Source: JAUWOY01 sp034431315
Lineage (GTDB): Bacteria > Chloroflexota > Anaerolineae > VGOG01
Assembly: GCA_034431315.1 (NCBI GenBank)
Contig: DAOUDK010000096.1
Span: forward strand, 1 to 26,686
DNA: 26,686 nt
Direction: 5' to 3'
Position numbers and translations under genes: made by a program. Shown here in pieces: positions 7,969-15,325 of the stretch (positions within the stretch are counted from its first letter, which is position 1; each line of letters starts with the position of its first letter). The notes beneath the pieces are model-generated. The model worked only from the letters and a program-made list of their open reading frames with translations, had not been told where the DNA came from and did not search any database.

Positions 7969-8409
7969 CTATAAATGAACGATGGTCAACTCCGGCAGAT
8001 GCGCGGCCCAGTGTTCAGCCACCAGGCGACGGTGGCAGTGGTCAGCCTTGAGCTCGGCGCACAGTAGACACGGCGACCGGTAGCGAGTCAGGATCTCGCG
8101 CCCCACCTCTTCGGCGGATCGCTCCACCAACAGCGGGAGGAAATGGGCCTCGTAGGCCGCCCAGTCCTGGTCATCGCGGTAGGCGTCGAGGATCTCGGGG
8201 GTGGGGGCCAGGTCGGGATGGTGCTCGTAGGCAATGCCAAAGCCCTCGCGCAGCAGGAAGGCCAGGGTGTCGCGCTTGGTGTAGCCGGCCAGGTGCGAGG
8301 TGTTGCGCAGGCGCACGTCAATCACCGCGTCCACGCCAGCCTCCTGCAGTTGACCGATGAACGTCGCCAGAGGTTTGCGCTGGTAGCCAATAGTGTATAA
8401 GATGGTCAC
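7969..8409 (-). CDS. DUF488 family protein (first of two)
   Basis: 146 residues. The DUF488 hallmarks are present: N-terminal LYTIGYQRKPL, the VIDVR strand, and the C-terminal CLLCAELKADHCHRRLVAEH motif with its Cys-Glu and Cys-His-Arg residues. The fold is small alpha/beta with a putative active site built from these residues; no reaction is established. The start is placed at a GTG because GAGGAG lies 7 nt upstream; an in-frame ATG at 8424 has its only purine tract directly against it. It lies between the second DUF488 gene (51 nt upstream) and DUF3800 (8 nt downstream). It lacks the SQPYSR segment of its neighbour, so the two belong to different subfamilies. Confidence 0.85.
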   Translation of the reverse strand: MTILYTIGYQRKPLATFIGQLQEAGVDAVIDVRLRNTSHLAGYTKRDTLAFLLREGFGIAYEHHPDLAPTPEILDAYRDDQDWAAYEAHFLPLLVERSAEEVGREILTRYRSPCLLCAELKADHCHRRLVAEHWAAHLPELTIVHL

Positions 8410-8460
8410 TTGCTTACTCCTCATTCCTCGTCACCCGTTACTCGTTCCTCTACCCCTCCA

Positions 8461-8991
8461 TTACCCAAACAACGAGAGTTGCTGCGGTATCGGCTCACCC
8501 TCGAGCGTTGTGCCGTCGGGCTGGATGTGGAGCACGCGGACGCCGCGCCCCAGCAAGGTCTGGGTGATGAGCAGATGGCGGTGGCAGCGGCGGTGGTCGC
8601 CCTCGCTGCACATCACGGCCACTCGCTCAGTCTGGGCCAGATCGAGCAACTGATCAATGCCGGCCTGGTAGGCGGGCGTCCGCTCCACACGCTGGTAGTC
8701 GGGACGCTCCTGGTCGGGATCGTACAGGGTCAGATCGGCGGGACGGCCGCCGAGGGCGTCGCCCATGAATCGGTAGGCGATGCCAGCGTCCTGGAGGTCG
8801 CGGGCCAGGGTCTCGCGGTTGAACTGGTGCGCCCAGCGGCTGTAGGGCTGGCTGCGCACGTCCACCACGAGGGCAATTTCGTGTCGGCTCAGCAGGTCAA
8901 TGAAGGCTTCAATAGCGTGGTTGCTGTGGCCGATGGTGTAGATGGAAGATGGAAGTTGGATGTTGGATGATGGATGATGGAGAATGGGCAT
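8461..8991 (-). CDS. DUF488 family protein (second) with repeat-derived N-terminus
   Basis: 176 residues from the chosen start. It shows YTIGHSNHAIEAF, VVDVRSQPYSR and CSEGDHRRCHRHLLI, the complete set of DUF488 motifs. The ATG at 8991 has AAGGAG at 9000-9005, 8 nt upstream. A longer in-frame reading to 9108 would consist of translated short tandem repeats and has no SD. Residues 3-15 (ILHHPSSNIQLPS) are encoded entirely by the 7-bp repeat at 8941-8989, so the true conserved protein begins at about SIYTIGHS. It follows the nitroreductase gene and precedes the other DUF488 gene on the same strand. Function is unknown. Confidence 0.85.
   Translation of the reverse strand: MPILHHPSSNIQLPSSIYTIGHSNHAIEAFIDLLSRHEIALVVDVRSQPYSRWAHQFNRETLARDLQDAGIAYRFMGDALGGRPADLTLYDPDQERPDYQRVERTPAYQAGIDQLLDLAQTERVAVMCSEGDHRRCHRHLLITQTLLGRGVRVLHIQPDGTTLEGEPIPQQLSLFG
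8941..8989. repeat. heptanucleotide tandem repeat encoding a DUF488 N-terminus
   Basis: Seven consecutive 7-bp units of the type GATGGAA / GTTGGAT / GATGGAT, phased from 8941. Read on the - strand they form codons 2-17 of the DUF488 gene at 8461-8991, directly after its ATG. Confidence 0.8.
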
Positions 8992-9002
8992 CGCAGTTTC
9001 TC

Positions 9003-9105
9003 CTTGGTCGAATGGTCGGATGGTCGGATCGTCCTTGGTCAAGTGGTCTTTCGGTTCTCGGACTACTCGACCAAGGACCATCTGACCAAGGACCACCCGA
9101 CCAAT
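9003..9105. repeat. TTGGTCG-type short tandem repeat block with inverted halves
   Basis: Units such as TTGGTCG, ATGGTCGG and TTGGTCA fill 9003-9048. Their reverse complements (GACCAAG, GACCATC, GACCACC) fill about 9066-9105, so the block can also fold back on itself. It occupies the gap between the nitroreductase stop and the DUF488 SD. The same unit family supplies the N-terminus of the gene at 12807-15320. Confidence 0.75.
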
Positions 9106-9686
9106 CACCTACCGTATTCTCGCAGGATCAGCTCGTCGAGGGAGCGCTTGGGCACGTGGTGCACGCCGTCGGCATCGCGGTAGTACTTGGTGTCGCCGTC
9201 GGGGCCGACTTCTTCGAGCACCACTGTCTCCTTGGGCTTGCCCAGCGCCAGTATGAGCAGGATCTCGTACTGCTCTGGGATGTCCAGCACCTGCCGGAGT
9301 CCGCCCTTGTCAATGGAGCCGATCATGCAGCCGCCCAGGCCCCGCTCCGTTGCGCCGAGCATGATGGATTGGGCAGCAATGCCATGATCACAGCCGAAGG
9401 ACTTGCGGATCTCCGTGTCGCCCAAAATGACGATGTACGCCGACGGTCGCTCGCCCTCGGCCGGGCCGGGCCAATCCTTCAGATAGCCCGCCCAGCGCGT
9501 GTGCGGGAAGATGCGGGCGTTGGTCTCCGGCTGGCAACTGAGGATGTACTTGAGCGGCTGCAAGTTCGACCCTGAAGCCGACAGCCGCGCCAGGTTCACC
9601 AGCGCGCGCAGCGTATCAATGTCCACCGGGACATCCTGGTGAAAACGGCGGTAACTGCGATTCTTGCGAACGAGGTCTTCTAGCAT
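9105..9686 (-). CDS. nitroreductase family FMN-dependent oxidoreductase
   Basis: 193 residues, typical for the compact nitroreductase fold. It has the N-terminal RKNRSYRRF motif that contacts FMN phosphate, LARLSASGSNLQPLKY (substrate/FMN pocket), DHGIAAQSIMLGATERGLGGC, and the C-terminal ILLILALGKPKETVVLE. Such enzymes reduce nitro compounds, quinones or flavin-linked substrates with NAD(P)H; the physiological substrate cannot be read from sequence. AGGAG lies 6 nt before the ATG. It is the first gene of the - strand run leading to the DUF488 and DUF3800 genes, downstream of the hairpin at 9710-9740. Confidence 0.92.
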   Translation of the reverse strand: MLEDLVRKNRSYRRFHQDVPVDIDTLRALVNLARLSASGSNLQPLKYILSCQPETNARIFPHTRWAGYLKDWPGPAEGERPSAYIVILGDTEIRKSFGCDHGIAAQSIMLGATERGLGGCMIGSIDKGGLRQVLDIPEQYEILLILALGKPKETVVLEEVGPDGDTKYYRDADGVHHVPKRSLDELILREYGR

Positions 9687-9709
9687 GGTTCACTCCTGTG
9701 GTTTACCTA

Positions 9710-9745
9710 GACCCTTAGGGTTTCAGAAACCCTAAGGGTCTTTTT
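9710..9745 (-). terminator. hairpin after the glycoside hydrolase gene
   Basis: GACCCTTAGGGTTTC (9710-9724) pairs perfectly with GAAACCCTAAGGGTC (9726-9740). It begins just past the - strand stop at 9745 and precedes the nitroreductase start. A five-T run follows it on the + strand, but on the - strand the tract after the stem is poor (TAGGTAAACC). It may therefore stop transcription only partly, or act as a dispersed palindromic repeat. Confidence 0.6.
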
Positions 9746-12441
9746 CACTTCATCGTCAGGGGGAGGAAAATGTGGCGTAATGGCAGTCTGGCAGAGCCCA
9801 CGCTCACTCGATCCAGGGTAGCCGTGAAGGACTGATTCGAGCAGCGAACAACCTGGAAGAGCACGTCCAGCGTCCGTCCCTGCCACGCCGATAGATCCAG
9901 TGAGGTGAGCGTCCAGTCGGAGGATCGCCAAAGCTCCCTCCAGGGCACGAGATAGTACGGCTGGCCGTCGTCCAAAATGACCACCTCCAGCCATGCGTAG
10001 TCAAAATCCGCTTGCGTGGTGGAGATGGCAGACAGGAACGACAGAGTTGACTCGTAACCTTCCGGCACGCTCACCGTCTGCTTCAAGGTCCACAGCTCGC
10101 CGGGCTGACCATTCTGGTCACACGTGACTGGCCATCCGGCTCCGCTTCCCAGAAGCACGGCGGCCTGTCCATCGAAGGCCTCCGTCGAGAGCGAAACCTC
10201 GCCGTTGAGCCGCGCCCAGGCATCCCAAACGCCCGTACCCTCAAAGTCGCCAGCGGCCACGGCATTGACTGGCGGGGCCAGCGTGAGGGTGATGGGGGTC
10301 GAGTCGCTAACGGTCACGTGGCGAGGTGCTGGCCACGTGCCATAGCCGGGCGCGCTGGCGTAAAAGGCGTATTCGCCCTCCGACAACGTCGCCGACCAGA
10401 GCCCGCCTTCACCGCTGGTAACCTCGCTCAAGGTGTTGGTGCCACTGATCGTGACGGTGGCGCCAACGACCGCCCCGCCATCCGCGTCCATCACTGTGCC
10501 AGACACGGGGACGCCGACCACGACCAGCGTGCAGGCTTGGGGCGCGGTGGGGATTGGCTCCTCGTTAGCGGCCTGATCGCGGGCGCGGACGGCGAAACCA
10601 TAAGTATGACTGACGACACCGGTGAAAGCAGCGCTGATCGCCGTGGTCCCGGTCATCCAGGCCTGAAGTGGCCCACCATCGTCGTTGAACCACACGTCAA
10701 AACTGGCGATGCCGGAGCCCCAATCCTGTCCCCCCCAGCGTACCACAAAAGCCGGAACACTGGCCAACGGGAGCGGCTCCACGCTGGAGGTGGGCGGCAG
10801 CGTATCGCGCTCCACCAGCAGGTAGGGTCGCCCGCCGATGTAGTAGTTGCTATCGCCAGGTATACCCGAGTTCCGGTTGGTAGCCGGAGGGAGCATCAGA
10901 GTGTAAATGCCGTCGGTGGGCGTGATCGTCAGTGTGCGGCTGATGCCGGTGGCGCCCAATGGAGATGGGATTGGTTCGATCCAGTAGAGTTGCCCCGTTT
11001 CGCCGGTGGCGCTGATCGTCGCCGTGGCGGTGACGCCGCCGGTGGCCCAGAGCGCCAGCACCCGCGATTTGTCATCGGCTCGATACAAGGCTACCTGGTC
11101 TTGCCCGCTTCCTTTCGCCCGCCAGAGGGGGGTCGGATCGCGGAACTGCTCGGCGGCCAGTTGATAGGCGGCGTACGACGGGCGGCGCTTGCCCTGGGGA
11201 TTGGTCCCGGGCGGGTTGCAATCGTGCGGCGAAAAGTTTTGTCGCAAGCCAAAGGCATCCGCAACGGGAACGTTGCCGCAGTCATCATGGAGCATGAAGT
11301 GATAGTACCGCTCCACGCCGTGGTGAAAGGCCAGCGCCGCGTTCTGGATCACGTAGGCCGCCTGCTCTTCCATCGTGGCCCGCCAGGGGCTATCAGATGG
11401 GACGCCACCATCAAATTCCGTGGCTGGGAAGTCATCCCACACTGGCACACCGCTCTCGGTGATCCAGATGGGCACATGGGACAAGCCGTTGACGTTTAGC
11501 GTGTCACTGGCTTGCCCCAACCAGTAGTCCGTGCCATGATGATAGATGTTCCAGAAGTAATGGAATGAAAGAACGTCAAAGTATGCCTTTGTCGGATCGC
11601 CACCAGTCTGAGCTAGTAAGTTCTGTAGCCAGTTTGGCTTGTCAAAAAACGCCAGCGCACCGAGGAGAACCGTCGCTTCGGGATCGGCCGACTTGATGGT
11701 CTTGTATGCAACCTCCAGCAAACGATAATACTCTTCTACTGTGCCGCTCCAGAACTGGTTCAGGTCTGGCTCGTTCCATATCTCCCAGTAGCGAATGCCA
11801 ATGTCATCGCCCCAGCCCTGATCCTGGGCCAAATCGCCGCCGGGCTTGTAGCGTTGCACGGTGTTGGAGACAAAGTCGGCCCAAGAGTTGGCCTGGTTGA
11901 TGGCCTTGCCTGGGGCGGGGACGTCGGTCCCGTCGGCAAAGATAGGCTCAAAGAGGCCGACGGGCGGCGACGCAGCGGTGCTCGTCTCGCCCTGTTGTGG
12001 CCTGATCCGCCCCGGCGATGGAAAGACCTTGTCCTGTACGCGGGGCGGCGGGACGTCAGCAGAGCCGCCGGTGGCTCGCTGGTCGGGCGTGCCCAGCAGG
12101 ATGGCGATGGGCGTCAGGCCGTGCTCGATCTCCTGGATCACCAGCGTGTCGTAGTCATGAGGGATGGCAGTGTCGTGGTAACCCACGTAGCCGCCCTGGT
12201 CCACCCACTGCCAGTAGAGCGGCCAGCGATCCCACCGCGCGCCGGCCTCCAGCGCGCCAGCGTAGCGCGCCTCATCGGCCAGATTCTCAGCCGCGCTGAC
12301 GAAGCACAGGCCGAACTTTTCATTGGGTGGGACGGTGGCGTCAACCGAGGCAGGCTGGGAGGCAGAAAGGCGTCCTGCTGCTCCCCAAACCGTCACCGCC
12401 AAGATCAAAATAATCGTCGAGATCATTGCCTTACGCAGCAT
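9745..12441 (-). CDS. secreted multidomain glycoside hydrolase (clan GH-A)
   Basis: 898 residues with a signal peptide (about 1-28, ending SAS). The N-terminal half is a (beta/alpha)8 hydrolase of clan GH-A, resembling GH39/GH5-type enzymes: WEIWNEPDLNQFW carries the acid/base Glu224 and IWITESGVP the nucleophile Glu329. After it come a beta-sandwich region with an Ig-like segment (about 540-640), a carboxypeptidase regulatory-like domain (VSGTVMDADGGAVVGATV, about 655-720) and a C-terminal jelly-roll-like module. The last residues are HIFLPLTMK, a short terminal motif that I recall as frequent on exported Chloroflexota proteins. GAGGAGG lies 5 nt before the ATG. The substrate is probably a plant or microbial polysaccharide or glycoside but cannot be fixed. 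The start overlaps the stub gene at 12431-12577. Confidence 0.85.
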   Translation of the reverse strand: MLRKAMISTIILILAVTVWGAAGRLSASQPASVDATVPPNEKFGLCFVSAAENLADEARYAGALEAGARWDRWPLYWQWVDQGGYVGYHDTAIPHDYDTLVIQEIEHGLTPIAILLGTPDQRATGGSADVPPPRVQDKVFPSPGRIRPQQGETSTAASPPVGLFEPIFADGTDVPAPGKAINQANSWADFVSNTVQRYKPGGDLAQDQGWGDDIGIRYWEIWNEPDLNQFWSGTVEEYYRLLEVAYKTIKSADPEATVLLGALAFFDKPNWLQNLLAQTGGDPTKAYFDVLSFHYFWNIYHHGTDYWLGQASDTLNVNGLSHVPIWITESGVPVWDDFPATEFDGGVPSDSPWRATMEEQAAYVIQNAALAFHHGVERYYHFMLHDDCGNVPVADAFGLRQNFSPHDCNPPGTNPQGKRRPSYAAYQLAAEQFRDPTPLWRAKGSGQDQVALYRADDKSRVLALWATGGVTATATISATGETGQLYWIEPIPSPLGATGISRTLTITPTDGIYTLMLPPATNRNSGIPGDSNYYIGGRPYLLVERDTLPPTSSVEPLPLASVPAFVVRWGGQDWGSGIASFDVWFNDDGGPLQAWMTGTTAISAAFTGVVSHTYGFAVRARDQAANEEPIPTAPQACTLVVVGVPVSGTVMDADGGAVVGATVTISGTNTLSEVTSGEGGLWSATLSEGEYAFYASAPGYGTWPAPRHVTVSDSTPITLTLAPPVNAVAAGDFEGTGVWDAWARLNGEVSLSTEAFDGQAAVLLGSGAGWPVTCDQNGQPGELWTLKQTVSVPEGYESTLSFLSAISTTQADFDYAWLEVVILDDGQPYYLVPWRELWRSSDWTLTSLDLSAWQGRTLDVLFQVVRCSNQSFTATLDRVSVGSARLPLRHIFLPLTMK

Positions 12442-12577
12442 GGTCTCCTCCTCGCGCCGGGTAGGGTATCACCGCCACCGCCGCGCTCCAGAAGACAAGC
12501 GCCGGGCTCCAGCCCAGGAACTCGCCCAGGATGGCCACCGGAGCGAAGATGAGTAGAACGTTGAAGTATTTGGTCAT
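12431..12577 (-). pseudogene. N-terminal stub of a calcium/cation:proton exchanger
   Basis: 48 codons: MTKYFNVLLIFAPVAILGEF, then LGWSPALVFWSAAVAVIPYP and a short unrelated tail. The two hydrophobic segments match the start of ChaA/CAX-type antiporters (about 350-400 residues), in which the ASPALVF..SALAIIPL stretch is conserved. An AAGGAG lies 8 nt before the ATG, so translation would begin well. The resemblance stops at IPYP, and the frame closes inside the first codons of the hydrolase gene. It could still serve as a leader peptide that couples ribosomes to the hydrolase start 11 bp away. Alternatively it could be a real small membrane protein, but the match to the exchanger N-terminus argues for a remnant. 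Confidence 0.6.
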
Positions 12578-12662
12578 TGGTTGTCTCCTTAGGGTTTGTC
12601 TCAGACAGCCTTGTAGATTCCAAAAGGGAATTGGGACTTACCTATTTCAGTTTTGCCTTGTG

Positions 12663-12704
12663 TCAGTGGTCAGCGCTGTTGTAGCTGATGAAGAAGTCTT
12701 TCAT
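12663..12704 (-). pseudogene. 13-codon N-terminal stub of a TIR-domain gene
   Basis: ATG followed by KDFFISYNSADH and TGA. MKDFFISYNSAD is the characteristic first strand and loop of TIR-domain proteins (KDFFISYN.AD, normally followed by an AEWIAW helix). A good promoter (12712-12739) stands directly upstream; no SD is visible. Everything after codon 13 is lost, so the intact ancestor was probably a TIR protein of a defence or signalling system. The match is short and a chance hit is not excluded. Confidence 0.45.
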
Positions 12705-12711
12705 GTGCTCT

Positions 12712-12739
12712 ATTATATCACGATTTGGAGTTGTTGCAA
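12712..12739 (-). promoter_or_regulatory. sigma-70 promoter before the TIR stub, exchanger stub and hydrolase
   Basis: On the - strand: TTGCAA (12734-12739), a 16-nt spacer, then a perfect TATAAT (12712-12717). No other gene starts between it and the exchanger stub, so it may now drive the glycoside hydrolase through a leader of about 260 nt. Confidence 0.65.
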
Positions 12740-12746
12740 TTACGTC

Positions 12747-12838
12747 ACTACAACGAATTGAGAAAGGAACGAATGCTTCGACTAGCCCAACACAAGTTCC
12801 TTGCTTTCAATTCGCTGGTTTCTGAATTCGTTGTAGTG
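12747..12838. repeat. 92-bp nested inverted repeat
   Basis: CACTACAACGAATT on the left pairs perfectly with AATTCGTTGTAGTG on the right (ending at 12838). Inside them a second dyad pairs AAGGAAC with GTTCCTT plus flanking TTGA/TCAA bases. The central GCTTCGACTAGCCCAACACA resembles a dispersed TTCGACT..GCTCAGCACA repeat. Its right arm encodes the last residues of the gene ending at 12807, so it may also act as that transcript's 3' structure. Confidence 0.6.
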
Positions 12839-15320
12839 TTTCAGAACCAGCCAGCGGATAGATCACCCCCAACGCCGCCACGTAGGCCACACTCGCCCCC
12901 ACCAACACCCGCGAGAAGCCAAAGGAGATGGCCAGCATCGCCGAGAGGATGGAAGCCAGCACCGAGGTGCAGCCGTTGATGCCCCAGGCCCAGGGGACAA
13001 GGTCGGGGGCCAAGCGACCGATGATCTCGATGCCCTTGGGGAAGGGCACGCCCATCAGGAAACCCAGCGGGGCCAGACTCAGGACGGAGACCAGGAGGCG
13101 CAGGCCCAGGCTCTGGCCCAACAGCAACCGGAAGACAAAGGGAAGAATGAGGGGATAGAGGATGATGGCCCCGATCAGGGCCACCAGGGTTTTGGGCAAA
13201 GAGAGCCTGACTGAGATCAAGCTGCCCAGCCCTGAGAACAGGAGGATGGCAAACAGCACGGCGGCGAAGGCGTAGACAGGGTGGCCCAGGAAGAGGATGA
13301 ATTGCTGCATCAGCGGTATCTCGACAAAGAGATAGCCCAGGCCCAGCGCGGCGAAGTAGGCGAAAATGCGCCATCGTAACTGTTTACCTGGCTCGGCCTG
13401 GATTGCCAAATCCAGGCCAGGCCGCCGGATCTGACGATCCGGCGGGAGCATTACCTTCCGGCGGAACAGCAAAGGCAAAAGGATGAGGATCGCTGAAGCC
13501 AGCAAGGCCAGGATCAGGAGAGCTACCAGCACGAAGTAGCCACTCCCACCGAAGGGCTGCCAGATCTTGCCGAAAGTCCGAAGGATCTCTGGCGTCTGGC
13601 TCCACTTGAAAAAGTGAAAGAAGAAGGGGCGGTCATCGCTGGTAGGAGAAACGTCGTAGGAGTAGTCAGCGTAGAAGCGGGCTCGGTCGCCGAACAGGAG
13701 GGCCTGGAAGGCTCGGTAATAGAGAGGCTCCTGGTGGACGTTGTAACGGTTGGCCTCGGCCTCCTGGATGCCTGGATAGTACACCAGGTCGAACTGCCGC
13801 CCTCGACAGAAGCTTTTCACCGCCTCGATCTCCCCAGCCGTGAACTCCCCATTCTTTACCAGCAGCAGCAGGGTTGACCAACTGCGGATAGCTACTAGAC
13901 GCAGCTCTGGCTGAGGGAGACCCGCTTTCTCTAAAGCCGTCACCGCCAGGGCCCCTGCCCGCAGGCTCTCGCTAGGCGGCGTTTGCAGCCAGCGGCTCAC
14001 TACCAGCAGGCCGCCCTCGCTCAGGTGGGCCAAGTAGTCAACAAATGCCTCCACGGTGTAGAGATAGTTCTCTGATAGGCTGTAAGCCCCTGAAGTCACG
14101 GGCCTGTAGGTGTCGGCTAGCGACACCTGGACGACGTCGAATTTCTCCCCCACGTGGCGGACATAGCTGCGCCCATTCTCCACCACCACTGTCACCCTCG
14201 GGTGCTGATAGGGGTCCTGGAAGGCATCTCTGGCAACCTCGATCACCAGCGGATTGCTCTCCACGGCTACGACCGACGAGGCCCCCTGGTGTAACGCCAC
14301 CAGGACATCGAGACCGCCCTTGGGCTCGATGATCAGAGCTTGCGCTTTGGGCCGAAGGTGATAGGGCAAGGAGACGGACAGGTAGTCAATGAAATCCAGC
14401 TTTTCGGGTTTGGTTATGGGAGAGAGGTTGCCGCCGTCGGTGAAGAGGCCCTTTTGAAGCGGCGGAGGGTTGGGGTAGGCCAGGCTCAGGCCCGGCGCCG
14501 ACTTCACTCCCTGGCTCTCGATTACGTCAACCCGGGAGAAGGCGTTCCAGCGGCTGAACACGACCTTGGCTTCGGGATAGAGCAGAGCCTGGCTGAGGCC
14601 CTTGTAAGGGGAGAGACGAACCTCCAGGAAAGATGGGGGGCAGATGGTGAGGAAGAGCAGGGCCAGCGCGATTACACTGGATGTTAGAAGTTGGAAGTTG
14701 GACTTTCTAGCTTCCAGCCAGCTTCCAACACCGCTTGTGCTGAGCCCGGCCGAAGCAAAGGCCATGGCCGCCAGTGCTCCCAGCAACGCGCTGAGCATCA
14801 CCGTCCCTGCCCCGCCCAACAGGGGCAAGGCTACCACTGCCGCCAGGCAGCCCAAGGCCGAGCCGGCCAGGTTGAAGGAATAGATCTTGCCCGCCAGATC
14901 AGGCCGCGCCGCCAGCAAGACGGCTATGGCCAGGCCGCTGAAGAAGAAAGGCAGCGCCAGGAACAGATAGTAGATAGCCAGGAAGAGGATCTGCTCTCGG
15001 TCCCAGGCGATGCGATAGGAGTCGAAGGGGATGTAGTTGATATTCAGATAGCTGGCCAGGATGCCCAGAGCCAGAAGCATTGAGAGGCCAGCGAGGAGTC
15101 TGGTCGGATTCTTCTTGACCAGGTTGGGGAAAAGGGAGAGGAAGGAGCCACTGGCTCCGAAGCCCAGGAGGGCGATGCTGACCGCCATGAAAGCGAAGTG
15201 ATACCATTGGGCCAGGGAGAAAATCCGCGTGAGGGTGATCTCCAGACACAAGCCGGCCATGGAGAGCAAAAAAATGCCCAGGTTGGTCAGGTGGTCGTTG
15301 GTCAGGTGGTCGTTGGTCAT
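12807..15320 (-). CDS. polytopic membrane protein with spermidine-synthase-like domain
   Basis: 837 residues. The N-terminal block (about 14-228) has six or so membrane helices. A soluble Rossmann-type domain like spermidine synthase follows (about 290-520), with IEPKGGLDVLVAL (motif I), VVAVESNPLVIEVAR, VENGRSYVR and FDVVQVSLADTYRP. A C-terminal helical block (about 590-820) completes the protein. Such fused proteins are widespread in bacteria and often lack proof of aminopropyl transfer, so polyamine synthesis is not claimed. Residues 1-13 (MTNDHLTNDHLTN) are encoded by a tandem repeat; a later start near SMAGLCLEITL is possible. A loop at 188-216 holds two further repeat insertions. It overlaps the epimerase gene by 4 bp (ATGA). 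Confidence 0.8.
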   Translation of the reverse strand: MTNDHLTNDHLTNLGIFLLSMAGLCLEITLTRIFSLAQWYHFAFMAVSIALLGFGASGSFLSLFPNLVKKNPTRLLAGLSMLLALGILASYLNINYIPFDSYRIAWDREQILFLAIYYLFLALPFFFSGLAIAVLLAARPDLAGKIYSFNLAGSALGCLAAVVALPLLGGAGTVMLSALLGALAAMAFASAGLSTSGVGSWLEARKSNFQLLTSSVIALALLFLTICPPSFLEVRLSPYKGLSQALLYPEAKVVFSRWNAFSRVDVIESQGVKSAPGLSLAYPNPPPLQKGLFTDGGNLSPITKPEKLDFIDYLSVSLPYHLRPKAQALIIEPKGGLDVLVALHQGASSVVAVESNPLVIEVARDAFQDPYQHPRVTVVVENGRSYVRHVGEKFDVVQVSLADTYRPVTSGAYSLSENYLYTVEAFVDYLAHLSEGGLLVVSRWLQTPPSESLRAGALAVTALEKAGLPQPELRLVAIRSWSTLLLLVKNGEFTAGEIEAVKSFCRGRQFDLVYYPGIQEAEANRYNVHQEPLYYRAFQALLFGDRARFYADYSYDVSPTSDDRPFFFHFFKWSQTPEILRTFGKIWQPFGGSGYFVLVALLILALLASAILILLPLLFRRKVMLPPDRQIRRPGLDLAIQAEPGKQLRWRIFAYFAALGLGYLFVEIPLMQQFILFLGHPVYAFAAVLFAILLFSGLGSLISVRLSLPKTLVALIGAIILYPLILPFVFRLLLGQSLGLRLLVSVLSLAPLGFLMGVPFPKGIEIIGRLAPDLVPWAWGINGCTSVLASILSAMLAISFGFSRVLVGASVAYVAALGVIYPLAGSETLQRIQKPAN
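14684..14760. repeat. heptamer and REP-like repeats within the membrane protein gene
   Basis: Three 7-bp units (TTAGAAG, TTGGAAG, TTGGACT; 14684-14704) and, about 30 bp on, a REP-like unit (GCTTGTGCTGAGCCCGGCCG, about 14738-14757). Both are translated, giving KSNFQLLTSS and ASAGLSTSG in the loop between two membrane helices. Confidence 0.6.
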
Positions 15321-15325
15321 TGGTC
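15283..15325. repeat. 15-bp tandem repeat providing a start codon
   Basis: TTGGTCAG plus GTGGTCG, repeated twice, then TTGGTCATTGGTC. On the - strand it spells MTNDHLTNDHLTN, including the ATG that overlaps the epimerase stop. Confidence 0.8.

Noticed and set aside
10318..11499. 393-codon open frame on the + strand
   Set aside because: It is antisense to the glycoside hydrolase, whose frame has signal peptide, domains and catalytic motifs. The + frame has none of these and is Arg/Gly-rich, as expected from GC-rich antisense DNA.
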